A program made the position numbers and the translations under genes. The notes under the pieces are model-generated. The model was given only the letters and a program-made list of their open reading frames with translations, was not told the DNA's origin and did not search any database. Shown here one piece after another: positions 1 through 6,049 of a stretch of 6,049 nt of DNA; within the stretch, counting starts at the first letter, position 1, and the number at the start of each line of letters is the position of its first letter. The stretch lies in the NCBI GenBank assembly GCA_023135255.1, contig JAGLTN010000467.1, positions 1 to 6,049 on the forward strand, read 5' to 3'. The DNA comes from Planctomycetota bacterium. GTDB lineage: Bacteria; Planctomycetota; Phycisphaerae; Sedimentisphaerales; Anaerobacaceae.

Positions 1-1148
1 AAGTCTCTGTCTGTAGCGTTGTATGCTTGCCACAATTTTACTGCTGACGGTATGGTTATGGTCTGTACCGTGATTGCGTTGCTGTCGGCAGTGAAGCTGA
101 ACTGAGGCAGCGCAGAGCCGGCTAATATTGCCTGGTAAAAAGTAAACAGGTTTGCAAAAGCTTCGCTGTAGCCATCCAGATCGCCCATGCCATGATTTGT
201 GTTCGGTACATATCGAAGGTATTTTTGTCCGGGCAGGTCATCAAAATAGAATTGCGATGAGTCCGGCAAAAAGAAATCGTCGCCGGAGGAGTATAGCATC
301 AGCTTGGGCATTGTAAGGCGATCTTTATATGCATAAGGATCAATGATTTGTTCCAGTTGCTGCATTTCTTCTGTGTCGAGTCTGTCGAAAATATTCATAT
401 CTTCATAGTCATGTATTGCTGGTGCCCAGAATCCATAGGCCGCAAAATGGTGTCTGAAAGATAACTCCATATTAAGCATATCGATCACTATCGGCAGGCA
501 GGCAACGACTCTTGTGTCAACAGCGGCAGTGAGCCAGGTTGCCCAGCCTCTTTTAGATGCGCCAGCCACTACAAAGTCATTTATGGTTTTGCCTTTTGTT
601 GTACAGAAATTTTCGATGGTATCCATTGCTTTTACCGCTGCTTTGGTCATCGGAAGCTGAGCGATCCAGTTCGGGTCGAGTGTCGTTAAGAATTTATCCC
701 ATGAATAAGCGATTATTTCATCTTCAACCCTGCTCTCGCTTTCATCGGTAAAAGTCAAGGGCTGATTCGGCACAGTCTCAAGATACGCGACAACAGAGTT
801 AGTCTGGGTTGCTACATATGCAAGCAAAGTTTCCACATCACTTTCAGGGGTCAAAGAATTGCTTCCGCCTGAGATAAAAAGCAACGCTTTATCTGTAGTG
901 ACAGATGAAGGGATGATAACGTGCACCCAGTGCTGCCATAAAGTTTTGTTTACTTCGGCAGTTGTTAACCATTTCTGGGATGTCATGTTTAGAACATAGT
1001 ACATATAGATGTACTGGTTCTTTGTCGAATGCAGGCTGTAGCTGTAGTTGCCGTCATCATTGTAAACGTAATCGTCAAGAGCATTTGCAAGTGATATGGC
1101 CGAAAACAAGCTAATCAGAATTAGTATTACTGCTATTTTCTTTTTCAT
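1..1148 (-). CDS. PhoPQ-activated pathogenicity-related (PqaA-like) secreted alpha/beta hydrolase-like protein, C-terminus cut off by the window edge
   Basis: I translated the minus strand from the ATG at 1148-1146; the frame stays open for 382 codons to the window edge, so the C-terminus is missing. Residues 1-23 form a signal peptide: MKKK, a hydrophobic core, then A-N-A before Leu24-Asp-Asp, so export is expected. The body has an alpha/beta-hydrolase pattern: LLFISGGSN near residue 100, a nucleophile-elbow-like GASKRGWA with Ser198, a candidate acid at Asp290/Asp291 in SSGDDFFLPDSS, and a candidate His319 in PNTNHGMGD. The SKRGW elbow and the DDFFLPDSS and NHGMGD motifs are typical of the PhoPQ-activated pathogenicity-related family (PqaA of Salmonella). 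The family's substrate is not established, so an enzymatic activity is inferred from the apparently intact Ser-Asp-His set. After His319 the chain enters a beta-rich region, probably the start of the family's C-terminal domain. The start is supported by AGAGGG 8 bases upstream and a strong promoter. I saw no direct-repeat PhoP box, so PhoPQ control should not be assumed from the family name. Confidence 0.9.
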   Translation of the reverse strand, partial: MKKKIAVILILISLFSAISLANALDDYVYNDDGNYSYSLHSTKNQYIYMYYVLNMTSQKWLTTAEVNKTLWQHWVHVIIPSSVTTDKALLFISGGSNSLTPESDVETLLAYVATQTNSVVAYLETVPNQPLTFTDESESRVEDEIIAYSWDKFLTTLDPNWIAQLPMTKAAVKAMDTIENFCTTKGKTINDFVVAGASKRGWATWLTAAVDTRVVACLPIVIDMLNMELSFRHHFAAYGFWAPAIHDYEDMNIFDRLDTEEMQQLEQIIDPYAYKDRLTMPKLMLYSSGDDFFLPDSSQFYFDDLPGQKYLRYVPNTNHGMGDLDGYSEAFANLFTFYQAILAGSALPQFSFTADSNAITVQTITIPSAVKLWQAYNATDRD

Positions 1149-1156
1149 CAATTTAA

Positions 1157-1162
1157 CCCTCT
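1157..1162 (-). promoter_or_regulatory. Ribosome binding site of the PqaA-like gene
   Basis: The minus strand reads AGAGGG, 8 bases before the ATG at 1148. It fixes this start, which also gives a complete signal peptide. Confidence 0.7.
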
Positions 1163-1173
1163 GCAAATCGTTG

Positions 1174-1202
1174 ATTATACCACAATTGTTTTTGTATTGC
1201 AA
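1174..1202 (-). promoter_or_regulatory. Sigma70-like promoter of the PqaA-like gene with extended -10
   Basis: On the minus strand, TTGCAA (1202-1197) is followed after exactly 17 bases by a perfect TATAAT (1179-1174), preceded by TGG, which makes an extended -10 (TGnTATAAT). The predicted transcript start is near 1167, giving a leader of about 20 bases that contains the AGAGGG ribosome site. The spacer holds the 8-base palindrome ACAATTGT (1182-1189), and the -35 hexamer TTGCAA is itself palindromic. Either could be chance in AT-rich DNA. Confidence 0.7.
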
Positions 1203-1239
1203 ATAAATCGCATAAAGTGTTTCTATAACTGACAGGTTT

Positions 1240-1248
1240 TGATATAAT
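1240..1248 (+). promoter_or_regulatory. Extended -10 promoter of the two-gene membrane protein/haem-propeller operon
   Basis: TGATATAAT at 1240-1248 is an extended -10 with a perfect TATAAT at 1243-1248. No good -35 is present at the expected distance (around 1219-1226 the sequence is T-rich, GTTTCTAT), which is common for extended -10 promoters. The predicted transcript start is near 1255, about 33 bases before the ATG at 1288. Its -10 lies about 64 bases from the -10 of the divergent promoter, so the two could share regulation. Confidence 0.6.
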
Positions 1249-1287
1249 CTTTGTTGGTATTAGTAAAAAGATTCAGGATGGGTTTCA

Positions 1288-3177
1288 ATGAAAAAAAACG
1301 TTAAAACAGACGGATTCCGGCTGATAATAGCGGATTTACTATTCGCTTTGTTCCTATTCCTTTATCTTTTCTATGTAATTAATATGCGTGTTATTTATCA
1401 TGGCGGCGGGGCGATAACATCTGGGCCCGCGTTTTTTCAGGGGATGGAGACATTTAATAAATTTGCGTTTTCGCCGGGAGGATTGGTCAGGTTTGCTTCT
1501 TCTTTTCTCGCACAATTTTTCTATTTGAACTGGTTGGGTTCGTTGATAATAGCATTGCTTGGTTTTGTGATGTGCAGGCAGTTGTTGTATGTTATTAGGA
1601 AAACTAACTCGGGGTTCAATTTTCTAAGGTTTACCGCTCCGGTGGTTTTGCTTTGTCTTTACCTGCGATACACGTTTTTCTTTAACGAGCAATTGGCGAT
1701 AGTGCTGACACTGCTTTTAATATGTATTTATTTGAGATTTTCAGATGTCGTCGGTGTGAGAAAAGTTTTATTAGTTGTATTTTTCTGTATTGCTGCTTAT
1801 TGGCTTTGCCAGGGCGGGGGGATAATTTTTGCTCTGGTTGCCGGCATTTATGAATTGCTTATAAGGAAATCCTGGCGAGATAGTGCGGTTTTATTATTAA
1901 CAGGATTGCTGCTGCCTTATGTTCTAAGTTGCGTAATTTTGAATCAGAACATTTTAATTGCTTATTCTGGTCTGTTGGGTTTTACGCCCAATATACAAGT
2001 GTTTGAACCCCGGCCTTTAACATTGATTCCCCTGTATATTTTATTTGTCTTACCAGTTGCGTTAATATTTACAGGTTTTTTAAGAGGCGCTTTTAGAAAA
2101 ACAGCGACTGGCTTTGCGGGCAGTATGAGATTAAAAGTTGCTGGTTTTGTTGTGGGCAATCTTATTGTGATTTGCACAACCGCGGGGCTTTGCCTTGGTT
2201 ATCATGATAAAATAATGCAGGCTGTTTTCAGAACTGATTATTATGCAGCTGAAAAAAAGTGGGAGCAGCTGATAGATTATGTAAATGAATATGTCGGGTC
2301 CCCAGGTCGTAACTTTCTTGGCTACAATGCTAATAATTATGTTATAACTTCCGCGAATCTTGCTCTTTGTAATCTTAACCGGATGGGCTATGACCTGTTC
2401 TTATATCCGCAAAACCCTCGCACTTTGTTTTTGTCTATGAAGGCAAGGTTTGCTTATTCAAGGCGTGCGGATATTTATATGGATATGGGGCTTTTGAATA
2501 TGGCAGAGCATCAGTTGCTGGAGGCTTTGGAAGTTGTGGGCGAGAGACCTGCGATTTATCAGAGGCTCGTGCTGATATATATGGCCAAAGATAATCTGCC
2601 CAATGCAGTTATTTATCTTAAGCGATTGAAAAAGTTATTTTTTTATAACGAATGGGCGAGTCATTATTTAAAGAAGATCGAGACGGATCCGACGTTGAGC
2701 AATTTGGGAGATATAAGATATCTGCGAGGTATGATGCTGGATGATTCAGCAAGTAAGGCTTATGCGTCTTTCTTTCTTGAGCGCAATCCTGCTTTGAGCG
2801 AGGAAATGATAATTGAGCTGTTGAAGAAGAGGTCTGGCAACAGGATGGCTTTTGAGTATCTGCTGAGTTTTTATATGCTTATGAATAATCTTCAGAAATT
2901 TGTAGATACTTTTGATGAGTACATTGGGAATTTTAACTATAAAGTGTTGCCTCCTCTTTGGCAGCAGGCAATAGTAACTTATTATTCCAATAGGGCAGAC
3001 AGAGACAAGAAAATAAAAAAATATCCCATCTCACAGGAGCAGTTTATATTTTATCAGAATTATATGACTATTTTCAGTAAGTATAATAAGAGAGAGCCGG
3101 CGGTGTGGGAGCTGGCGAAAGATTTTGGCAAGACATATTACTTTTATTGCATGTATGGATTTTCAGGCGCTAAATGA
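1288..3177 (+). CDS. Polytopic inner-membrane protein with helical-repeat (TPR-like) C-terminal half, DUF6057-like
   Basis: This 629-residue protein has two halves. Residues 1-305 are strongly hydrophobic, with about nine predicted membrane segments (roughly 12-32, 81-102, 114-130, 134-150, 158-175, 176-192, 199-219, 245-264, 283-303). A long loop at 33-80 between the first two contains P-G-G-L and a run of aromatic residues. Residues 310-629 are soluble and helix-rich, with TPR-like helix pairs (for example around 391-450: YMDMGLLNMAEHQLLEAL, then YMAKDNLPNAVIYLKRLKKL). The loop, the layout and the partner gene fit the uncharacterised DUF6057 family known mainly from Bacteroidetes; this is from memory, not a search. 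The function is unknown. The ATG is preceded by AGGATGGG about 6 bases upstream and by an extended -10 promoter. Its stop overlaps the next gene's start by 4 bases (ATGA at 3174-3177), so the two products are probably made together and may form a complex. It is not an obvious transporter of a known class; a GT-C-like membrane enzyme is an alternative reading. Confidence 0.85.
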   Translation: MKKNVKTDGFRLIIADLLFALFLFLYLFYVINMRVIYHGGGAITSGPAFFQGMETFNKFAFSPGGLVRFASSFLAQFFYLNWLGSLIIALLGFVMCRQLLYVIRKTNSGFNFLRFTAPVVLLCLYLRYTFFFNEQLAIVLTLLLICIYLRFSDVVGVRKVLLVVFFCIAAYWLCQGGGIIFALVAGIYELLIRKSWRDSAVLLLTGLLLPYVLSCVILNQNILIAYSGLLGFTPNIQVFEPRPLTLIPLYILFVLPVALIFTGFLRGAFRKTATGFAGSMRLKVAGFVVGNLIVICTTAGLCLGYHDKIMQAVFRTDYYAAEKKWEQLIDYVNEYVGSPGRNFLGYNANNYVITSANLALCNLNRMGYDLFLYPQNPRTLFLSMKARFAYSRRADIYMDMGLLNMAEHQLLEALEVVGERPAIYQRLVLIYMAKDNLPNAVIYLKRLKKLFFYNEWASHYLKKIETDPTLSNLGDIRYLRGMMLDDSASKAYASFFLERNPALSEEMIIELLKKRSGNRMAFEYLLSFYMLMNNLQKFVDTFDEYIGNFNYKVLPPLWQQAIVTYYSNRADRDKKIKKYPISQEQFIFYQNYMTIFSKYNKREPAVWELAKDFGKTYYFYCMYGFSGAK

Positions 3178-4724
3178 TCAAGAAAAAAATGATAATTATA
3201 TTTGCGATGGTCGTTATTGCTTTTACGGCTTTAAGCGGGGCTTTATCCTTTATGGGTAAGGCTGAGCCGACAAATCCCACTTTGCTTGATCGAATGCCGA
3301 AGATAAGCCCGGATTACTATAATACAGTTGTGCCTTTTAATATTGCTCCGCTAAATTTTACCATAAAAGAAAAGGCAGATAACTATTTTGTTAAGGTTTC
3401 TATATCAAGTGACAGCTTTAATGTCTATTGCAAAAATGGCGATGTCGTAATCCCGATAAAAAAATGGAAATCTTTACTGGCAGCTAATAAAGGCAAAAAG
3501 ATTAATTTTGAGGTGTTCACGTTAAGTAATGGCCGATGGCATAAATATAAATCGATAACAAATAAGATAGCAGACAAGCCTATAGATAACTATCTGACCT
3601 ACAGGCGAATGCCTCCGGTAAGAATATATATTGATACGTCAATTGGTATCTATCAGCGAAATCTTACAAATTATAGCGAAAAATTGATACTGACTAATGC
3701 TTATTATTATGGCGGCTGTCTCAATTGCCATAACTTCGCCGGAGGTGATAGCCGAGTTATGTCAATAGGAATCAGAAGCAGAAATATTGGCGACAGTACT
3801 TTGTTTATAGATGGTGACGAGGTGCAAAATGTTGATTTGAAAATAGGTTATAACAGTTGGCATCCATCAAAAAAACTTGTCGTTTATTCTGTTAATAAAG
3901 TTGTGCAGTTTGTGAACACCGCGGGCAAAGAGTTCCGTGAAGTTTTCGACCTTGATTCTATGCTCGCCTACTATGTTCGGCGTGAAAGAAAGGTCAAAAC
4001 CGCTGATGTTATTTCCAGCAAAGACAGGCAGGAAACTTATCCGTGTTTTTCACCTGATGGCAAATATCTTTACTTCTGTTCTGCGCCAATGCTCTGGCAC
4101 GACGAAAAACAATTGCCTCCTCCTCGTTATAAAGAAATGAAATACGATATTGTTCGCGTTTCTTATGATATTGACAGTGACAAGTGGGGCCACGTTGAAA
4201 CCGTAATTGCTGCATCATTGACGGGCAAGAGCAATCTTCTGCCTCGTATCAGCCCTGATGGTAGATGGCTTCTTTTCTGCATGACCGATTACGGCTGCTT
4301 CCCATCACATAGTCCATCGAGTGATTTGTGGATCGCTGATCTTAGCGCTGAAAATATTAAACCTCGACAGCTAAAGATCAATAGTAAGCAAAGTGAATCG
4401 TGGCATAGCTTTTCAAGCAATAACAGCTGGATAGTTTTCAGCAGTAAGAGACGCAACGGAACATTTACTCGAACATATATATCTTATCTTGATGGTCAGG
4501 GCAATGTGTCAAAGCCTTTTTTGCTGCCTGTGAAAGATCCGAAATATTTTGACACATGCAGGGATGGTTTTACGGTTCCTGAATTTACGACAAATGCCGT
4601 GAAGCTGACGGGTGAAAAACTCGGCAGGGTTATTCGTTCCGCAAACAGGATAAAAGTTGATCTTCCTGTCACGATGGCAACGCCAACTCAAACTAAACAT
4701 CAACGCTACGATTCTGCGGAATAA
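3174..4724 (+). CDS. Exported CxxCH (monohaem c-type) protein with PD40/TolB-like beta-propeller repeats
   Basis: This 516-residue protein has an N-terminal hydrophobic segment (about residues 6-26: MIIIFAMVVIAFTALSGAL) with no lipobox Cys, so it is an uncleaved anchor or a signal peptide. Residues 50-135 are beta-rich and may form a small sandwich domain. Residues 150-186 carry the conserved-looking block MGIYQRNL-like (GIYQRNL, 158-164) and then GGCLNCHNF, a CxxCH haem c motif with Cys182, Cys185 and His186. The remainder has PD40-type propeller strands: NSWHPSKKLVVYS (227-239), YPCFSPDGKYLYFCS (289-303), LPRISPDGRWLLFCM (356-370) and WHSFSSNNSWIVFSS (410-424). SPDGxxLxF is the signature of TolB/PD40 repeats. 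Relatives, often labelled PD40 or cytochrome c biosynthesis proteins, occur in Bacteroidetes and Planctomycetes; I see no evidence of a cytochrome maturation role. One CxxCH implies haem attachment by the Ccm system outside the cytoplasm; no distal ligand is obvious. The start is the ATG overlapping the upstream stop (ATGA), implying translational coupling; no strong ribosome site is seen. Confidence 0.87.
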   Translation: MIKKKMIIIFAMVVIAFTALSGALSFMGKAEPTNPTLLDRMPKISPDYYNTVVPFNIAPLNFTIKEKADNYFVKVSISSDSFNVYCKNGDVVIPIKKWKSLLAANKGKKINFEVFTLSNGRWHKYKSITNKIADKPIDNYLTYRRMPPVRIYIDTSIGIYQRNLTNYSEKLILTNAYYYGGCLNCHNFAGGDSRVMSIGIRSRNIGDSTLFIDGDEVQNVDLKIGYNSWHPSKKLVVYSVNKVVQFVNTAGKEFREVFDLDSMLAYYVRRERKVKTADVISSKDRQETYPCFSPDGKYLYFCSAPMLWHDEKQLPPPRYKEMKYDIVRVSYDIDSDKWGHVETVIAASLTGKSNLLPRISPDGRWLLFCMTDYGCFPSHSPSSDLWIADLSAENIKPRQLKINSKQSESWHSFSSNNSWIVFSSKRRNGTFTRTYISYLDGQGNVSKPFLLPVKDPKYFDTCRDGFTVPEFTTNAVKLTGEKLGRVIRSANRIKVDLPVTMATPTQTKHQRYDSAE

Positions 4725-4779
4725 AAAAATTTGAGCTGTCTAAGGCTGCGCAGGGCTAAACCTTTTTGTTAAAGGGCAA

Positions 4780-4808
4780 TTGTGTTTAATCAGAAAATGT
4801 GATATACT
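4780..4808 (+). promoter_or_regulatory. Extended -10 promoter of the pseudopilin gene
   Basis: TTGTGT (4780-4785), a weak -35, is separated by 17 bases from TATACT (4803-4808), which is preceded by TGA to give an extended -10. The predicted transcript start is near 4815, about 40 bases before the ATG at 4855. If correct, the in-frame TTG at 4780 lies upstream of the transcript and cannot be the start codon. The gap 4725-4854 holds nothing else I can support; no T-tract terminator is visible after the upstream gene. Confidence 0.55.
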
Positions 4809-4854
4809 GATTGTATATTTGTGTTTGTTAGTATTTTGGGGTTTTGGGTACTTT

Positions 4855-5718
4855 ATGATTATTACATTAAAATATATTAGCAAGATCAAATCAAGGGCTT
4901 TTACTTTGGTTGAGTTGCTTGTGGTCATATCTATAATATCGTTGTTGATGGCGATATTAATGCCTACGTTATCTAAAGTCAGAAGGCAAAGCCGGGCTGT
5001 TAAATGCCTGGTAAATTTACATCAGTGGGGGCTTATCTGGCAAATGTACACCCAGGATAACGATTCTTATTTTCCAAGTGGCACTTTAGAGGAAGGCTGG
5101 ATACGAGGTACATGGATACTTCCTTTAAGGTCTTTATACAATACGAAAGAGGAAATTATGCGATGTCCGATGGCTACCAAAAGAGAAGGACATCCAGATG
5201 ACGAAAAATATGCAAAAGACAAATATAAAACTTATTTAATGCCTGCTGAGGTGGGGGAGGCTGAAGGTGAGGATTGCAGTTATGGGGCCAATTGCTGGCT
5301 TTACAATTTTCCAGATAAAGATGAAGACGGAGCAAAAGTGGTAACAGTACAAAGTCGTCCGGTAGCGTGGAACTGGAGGACTAATAATATACGTAATGCC
5401 AGCAGGATTCCGGTGTTTGGTGATTGCATGTGGCGTGGGGGAGGCCCTTATGCCGAGGAATGCACGCAGGGTAATCCGCCTGTGAATGAAGATGATTATG
5501 ATGGTTATAGTGCTGAGATGCGTCATTTTTGCATAAATCGACATGATAGATTTGTTAATCATTTATTTATGGATTCATCTGCGAGAAAAGTCGAGCTAAA
5601 AGAATTATGGAAGCTGAAATGGCATCGTAAATTTGATACGAATGGCCCCTGGACCAATGCTGGCGGGGCTACATATGATAAATGGCCTGACTGGATGAGA
5701 AAGTTCAGCAGCTATTAA
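4855..5718 (+). CDS. Type II secretion/type IV pilus-like pseudopilin with H-X9-D(S) C-terminal motif
   Basis: I start this at ATG 4855, giving 287 residues. The leader of 15 residues (MIITLKYISKIKSRA) is followed by FTLVELLVVISII, the class III prepilin signal: cleavage before Phe16, Glu at mature position 5 (Glu20), and a hydrophobic helix to about residue 37. Ala replaces the usual Gly before the cut, which I recall as common in planctomycete versions. The middle has CPMA and CSYGANCW, reminiscent of the pseudopilin-like families of Planctomycetes and Lentisphaerae. Near the end, His230 and Asp240 are spaced as in the prepilin-associated H-X9-DG motif, but Ser241 replaces Gly. The tail LKELWKLKWHR...GPWTNAGGATYDKW resembles Phycisphaerae paralogues. 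No other secretion gene is nearby, so this is one of the scattered orphan pseudopilins typical of the group; its partner apparatus is encoded elsewhere. An in-frame TTG at 4780 would add 25 residues, but that would bury the prepilin signal, and a promoter overlaps it. The ribosome site is weak (GGG about 6 bases upstream). Confidence 0.9.
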   Translation: MIITLKYISKIKSRAFTLVELLVVISIISLLMAILMPTLSKVRRQSRAVKCLVNLHQWGLIWQMYTQDNDSYFPSGTLEEGWIRGTWILPLRSLYNTKEEIMRCPMATKREGHPDDEKYAKDKYKTYLMPAEVGEAEGEDCSYGANCWLYNFPDKDEDGAKVVTVQSRPVAWNWRTNNIRNASRIPVFGDCMWRGGGPYAEECTQGNPPVNEDDYDGYSAEMRHFCINRHDRFVNHLFMDSSARKVELKELWKLKWHRKFDTNGPWTNAGGATYDKWPDWMRKFSSY

Positions 5719-5739
5719 TAATGCATATTTAAATAAATA

Positions 5740-5762
5740 AAAAGCTTTCATAACAGGCTTTT
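5740..5762. terminator. Possible weak bidirectional terminator hairpin
   Basis: AAAAGC (5740-5745) and GCTTTT (5757-5762) can pair around an 11-base loop. Only two pairs are G-C and only short A/T runs flank the stem, so it is marginal. Its place just after the pseudopilin stop is its main support. The rest of 5719-5826 is AT-rich, with no convincing promoter for the next gene. Confidence 0.25.
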
Positions 5763-5812
5763 GTAAGTTACCATTCCAATAACAACAATTTTTAAGAGAT
5801 GTTTATTTTATT

Positions 5813-5819
5813 AAGGAGG
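5813..5819 (+). promoter_or_regulatory. Strong Shine-Dalgarno of the SPFH protein gene
   Basis: AAGGAGG ends 7 bases before the ATG at 5827. It is the only near-perfect ribosome site in the window and fixes this start. Confidence 0.85.
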
Positions 5820-5826
5820 CTTTTTT

Positions 5827-6049
5827 ATGGAAAATGTATATCAGGTCAGACAAAATTTTGGTAAAGGCATTTCGATCCTGATAGGGATTGCTATCGTTAT
5901 TGCGGTAATAGCAATAGCGATAGGCAGTTCGCTGGTTAGTATCGATGGCAGCAAGGTCGGCATTGTAGAGAAAAAATTTGGGGGCGGTAAGCTTAGCAGT
6001 GGAAGAATATTGGCGGTTGATGGCGAAAATGGTATTCAATCGCAGGTTC
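5827..6049 (+). CDS. SPFH/band 7 (flotillin/stomatin-like) membrane protein, N-terminal part only
   Basis: I translated 74 residues from the ATG at 5827 to the window edge. A short N-terminal tail is followed by one membrane helix (about residues 14-36: ISILIGIAIVIAVIAIAIG). Then comes VGIVEKKFGGGKL (44-56), SGRILAVDGENGIQ, which matches the start of the SPFH domain in a bacterial subfamily where the next expected element is a L-x-P-G-x-H segment, here beyond the edge. SPFH proteins form large ring or cage oligomers on membranes and are linked to membrane microdomains and protease control; whether that applies here is inference. It is preceded by a 108-base AT-rich gap and an excellent ribosome site, so it probably starts its own unit. 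An antisense open frame across it (5803-6039) is a shadow of the Ile/Ala/Val-rich coding sequence. Confidence 0.85.
   Translation, partial: MENVYQVRQNFGKGISILIGIAIVIAVIAIAIGSSLVSIDGSKVGIVEKKFGGGKLSSGRILAVDGENGIQSQV

Noticed and set aside
557..751. Plus-strand open frame of 64 codons opposite the hydrolase-like gene
   Set aside because: It is a shadow of the minus-strand gene, whose motifs are clear across this stretch.
4761..4775. Hairpin CCTTT-TTGTT-AAAGG after the haem-propeller gene as a terminator
   Set aside because: The stem is 5 pairs with two G-C, and no T-tract follows it on the plus strand. It is too weak to call.
5236..5562. Minus-strand open frame of 108 codons opposite the pseudopilin gene
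   Set aside because: It is antisense to a well-supported gene, with an implausible Ile/Thr/His-rich composition and no ribosome site recognised.
5761..5789. TTGTAA-N17-AACAAT as a promoter for the SPFH gene
   Set aside because: The -10 matches the consensus at only three of six positions and lacks the extended TGn seen at the other promoters here.
5887..5915. Inverted repeat ATTGCTAT / ATAGCAAT with a 13-base loop inside the SPFH gene
   Set aside because: It lies in codons for alternating Ile, Ala and Val of the membrane helix, where such symmetry arises from low-complexity coding.

Overview
The window looks like chromosomal DNA of a planctomycete, most likely of the class Phycisphaerae (Sedimentisphaerales-like). 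The DNA is AT-rich and genes are separated by short gaps. The clearest pointer is the orphan pseudopilin at 4855-5718: its C-terminal half (N-R-H-D-x-F-V-N, then L-K-E-L-W-x-L-K-W-H-R, then a Gly/Trp-rich tail) is a pattern I associate with the very numerous pseudopilin-like proteins of that group. This placement comes from remembered family patterns, not from a search.

Layout: (1) 1-1148, minus strand, the N-terminal part of a secreted alpha/beta-hydrolase-like protein of the PhoPQ-activated pathogenicity-related (PqaA-like) family, running off the left edge. (2) 1149-1287, a divergent intergenic region with one sigma70-like promoter in each direction, both with an extended -10 element. (3) 1288-4724, two plus-strand genes overlapping by 4 bases (ATGA): a polytopic membrane protein with a helical-repeat C-terminal half (DUF6057-like), and a membrane-anchored exported protein combining a beta-rich N-terminal region, one CxxCH haem c motif and PD40/TolB-like propeller repeats. 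(4) 4725-4854, a gap with a third extended -10 promoter. (5) 4855-5718, the pseudopilin-like protein. (6) 5719-5826, an AT-rich gap with at best a weak hairpin. (7) 5827-6049, the start of an SPFH/band 7 membrane protein, running off the right edge.

All complete products appear to be membrane-bound or exported. The overlapping pair at 1288-4724 is the only convincing operon and the best candidate for an undescribed system. Tight coupling of a multi-spanning protein of unknown function with a monohaem-type propeller protein suggests a cell-envelope complex, possibly redox- or haem-linked. The other genes seem to be separate transcription units with no obvious functional tie. I see no RNA genes, CRISPR arrays, insertion sequences, attachment sites or origins.
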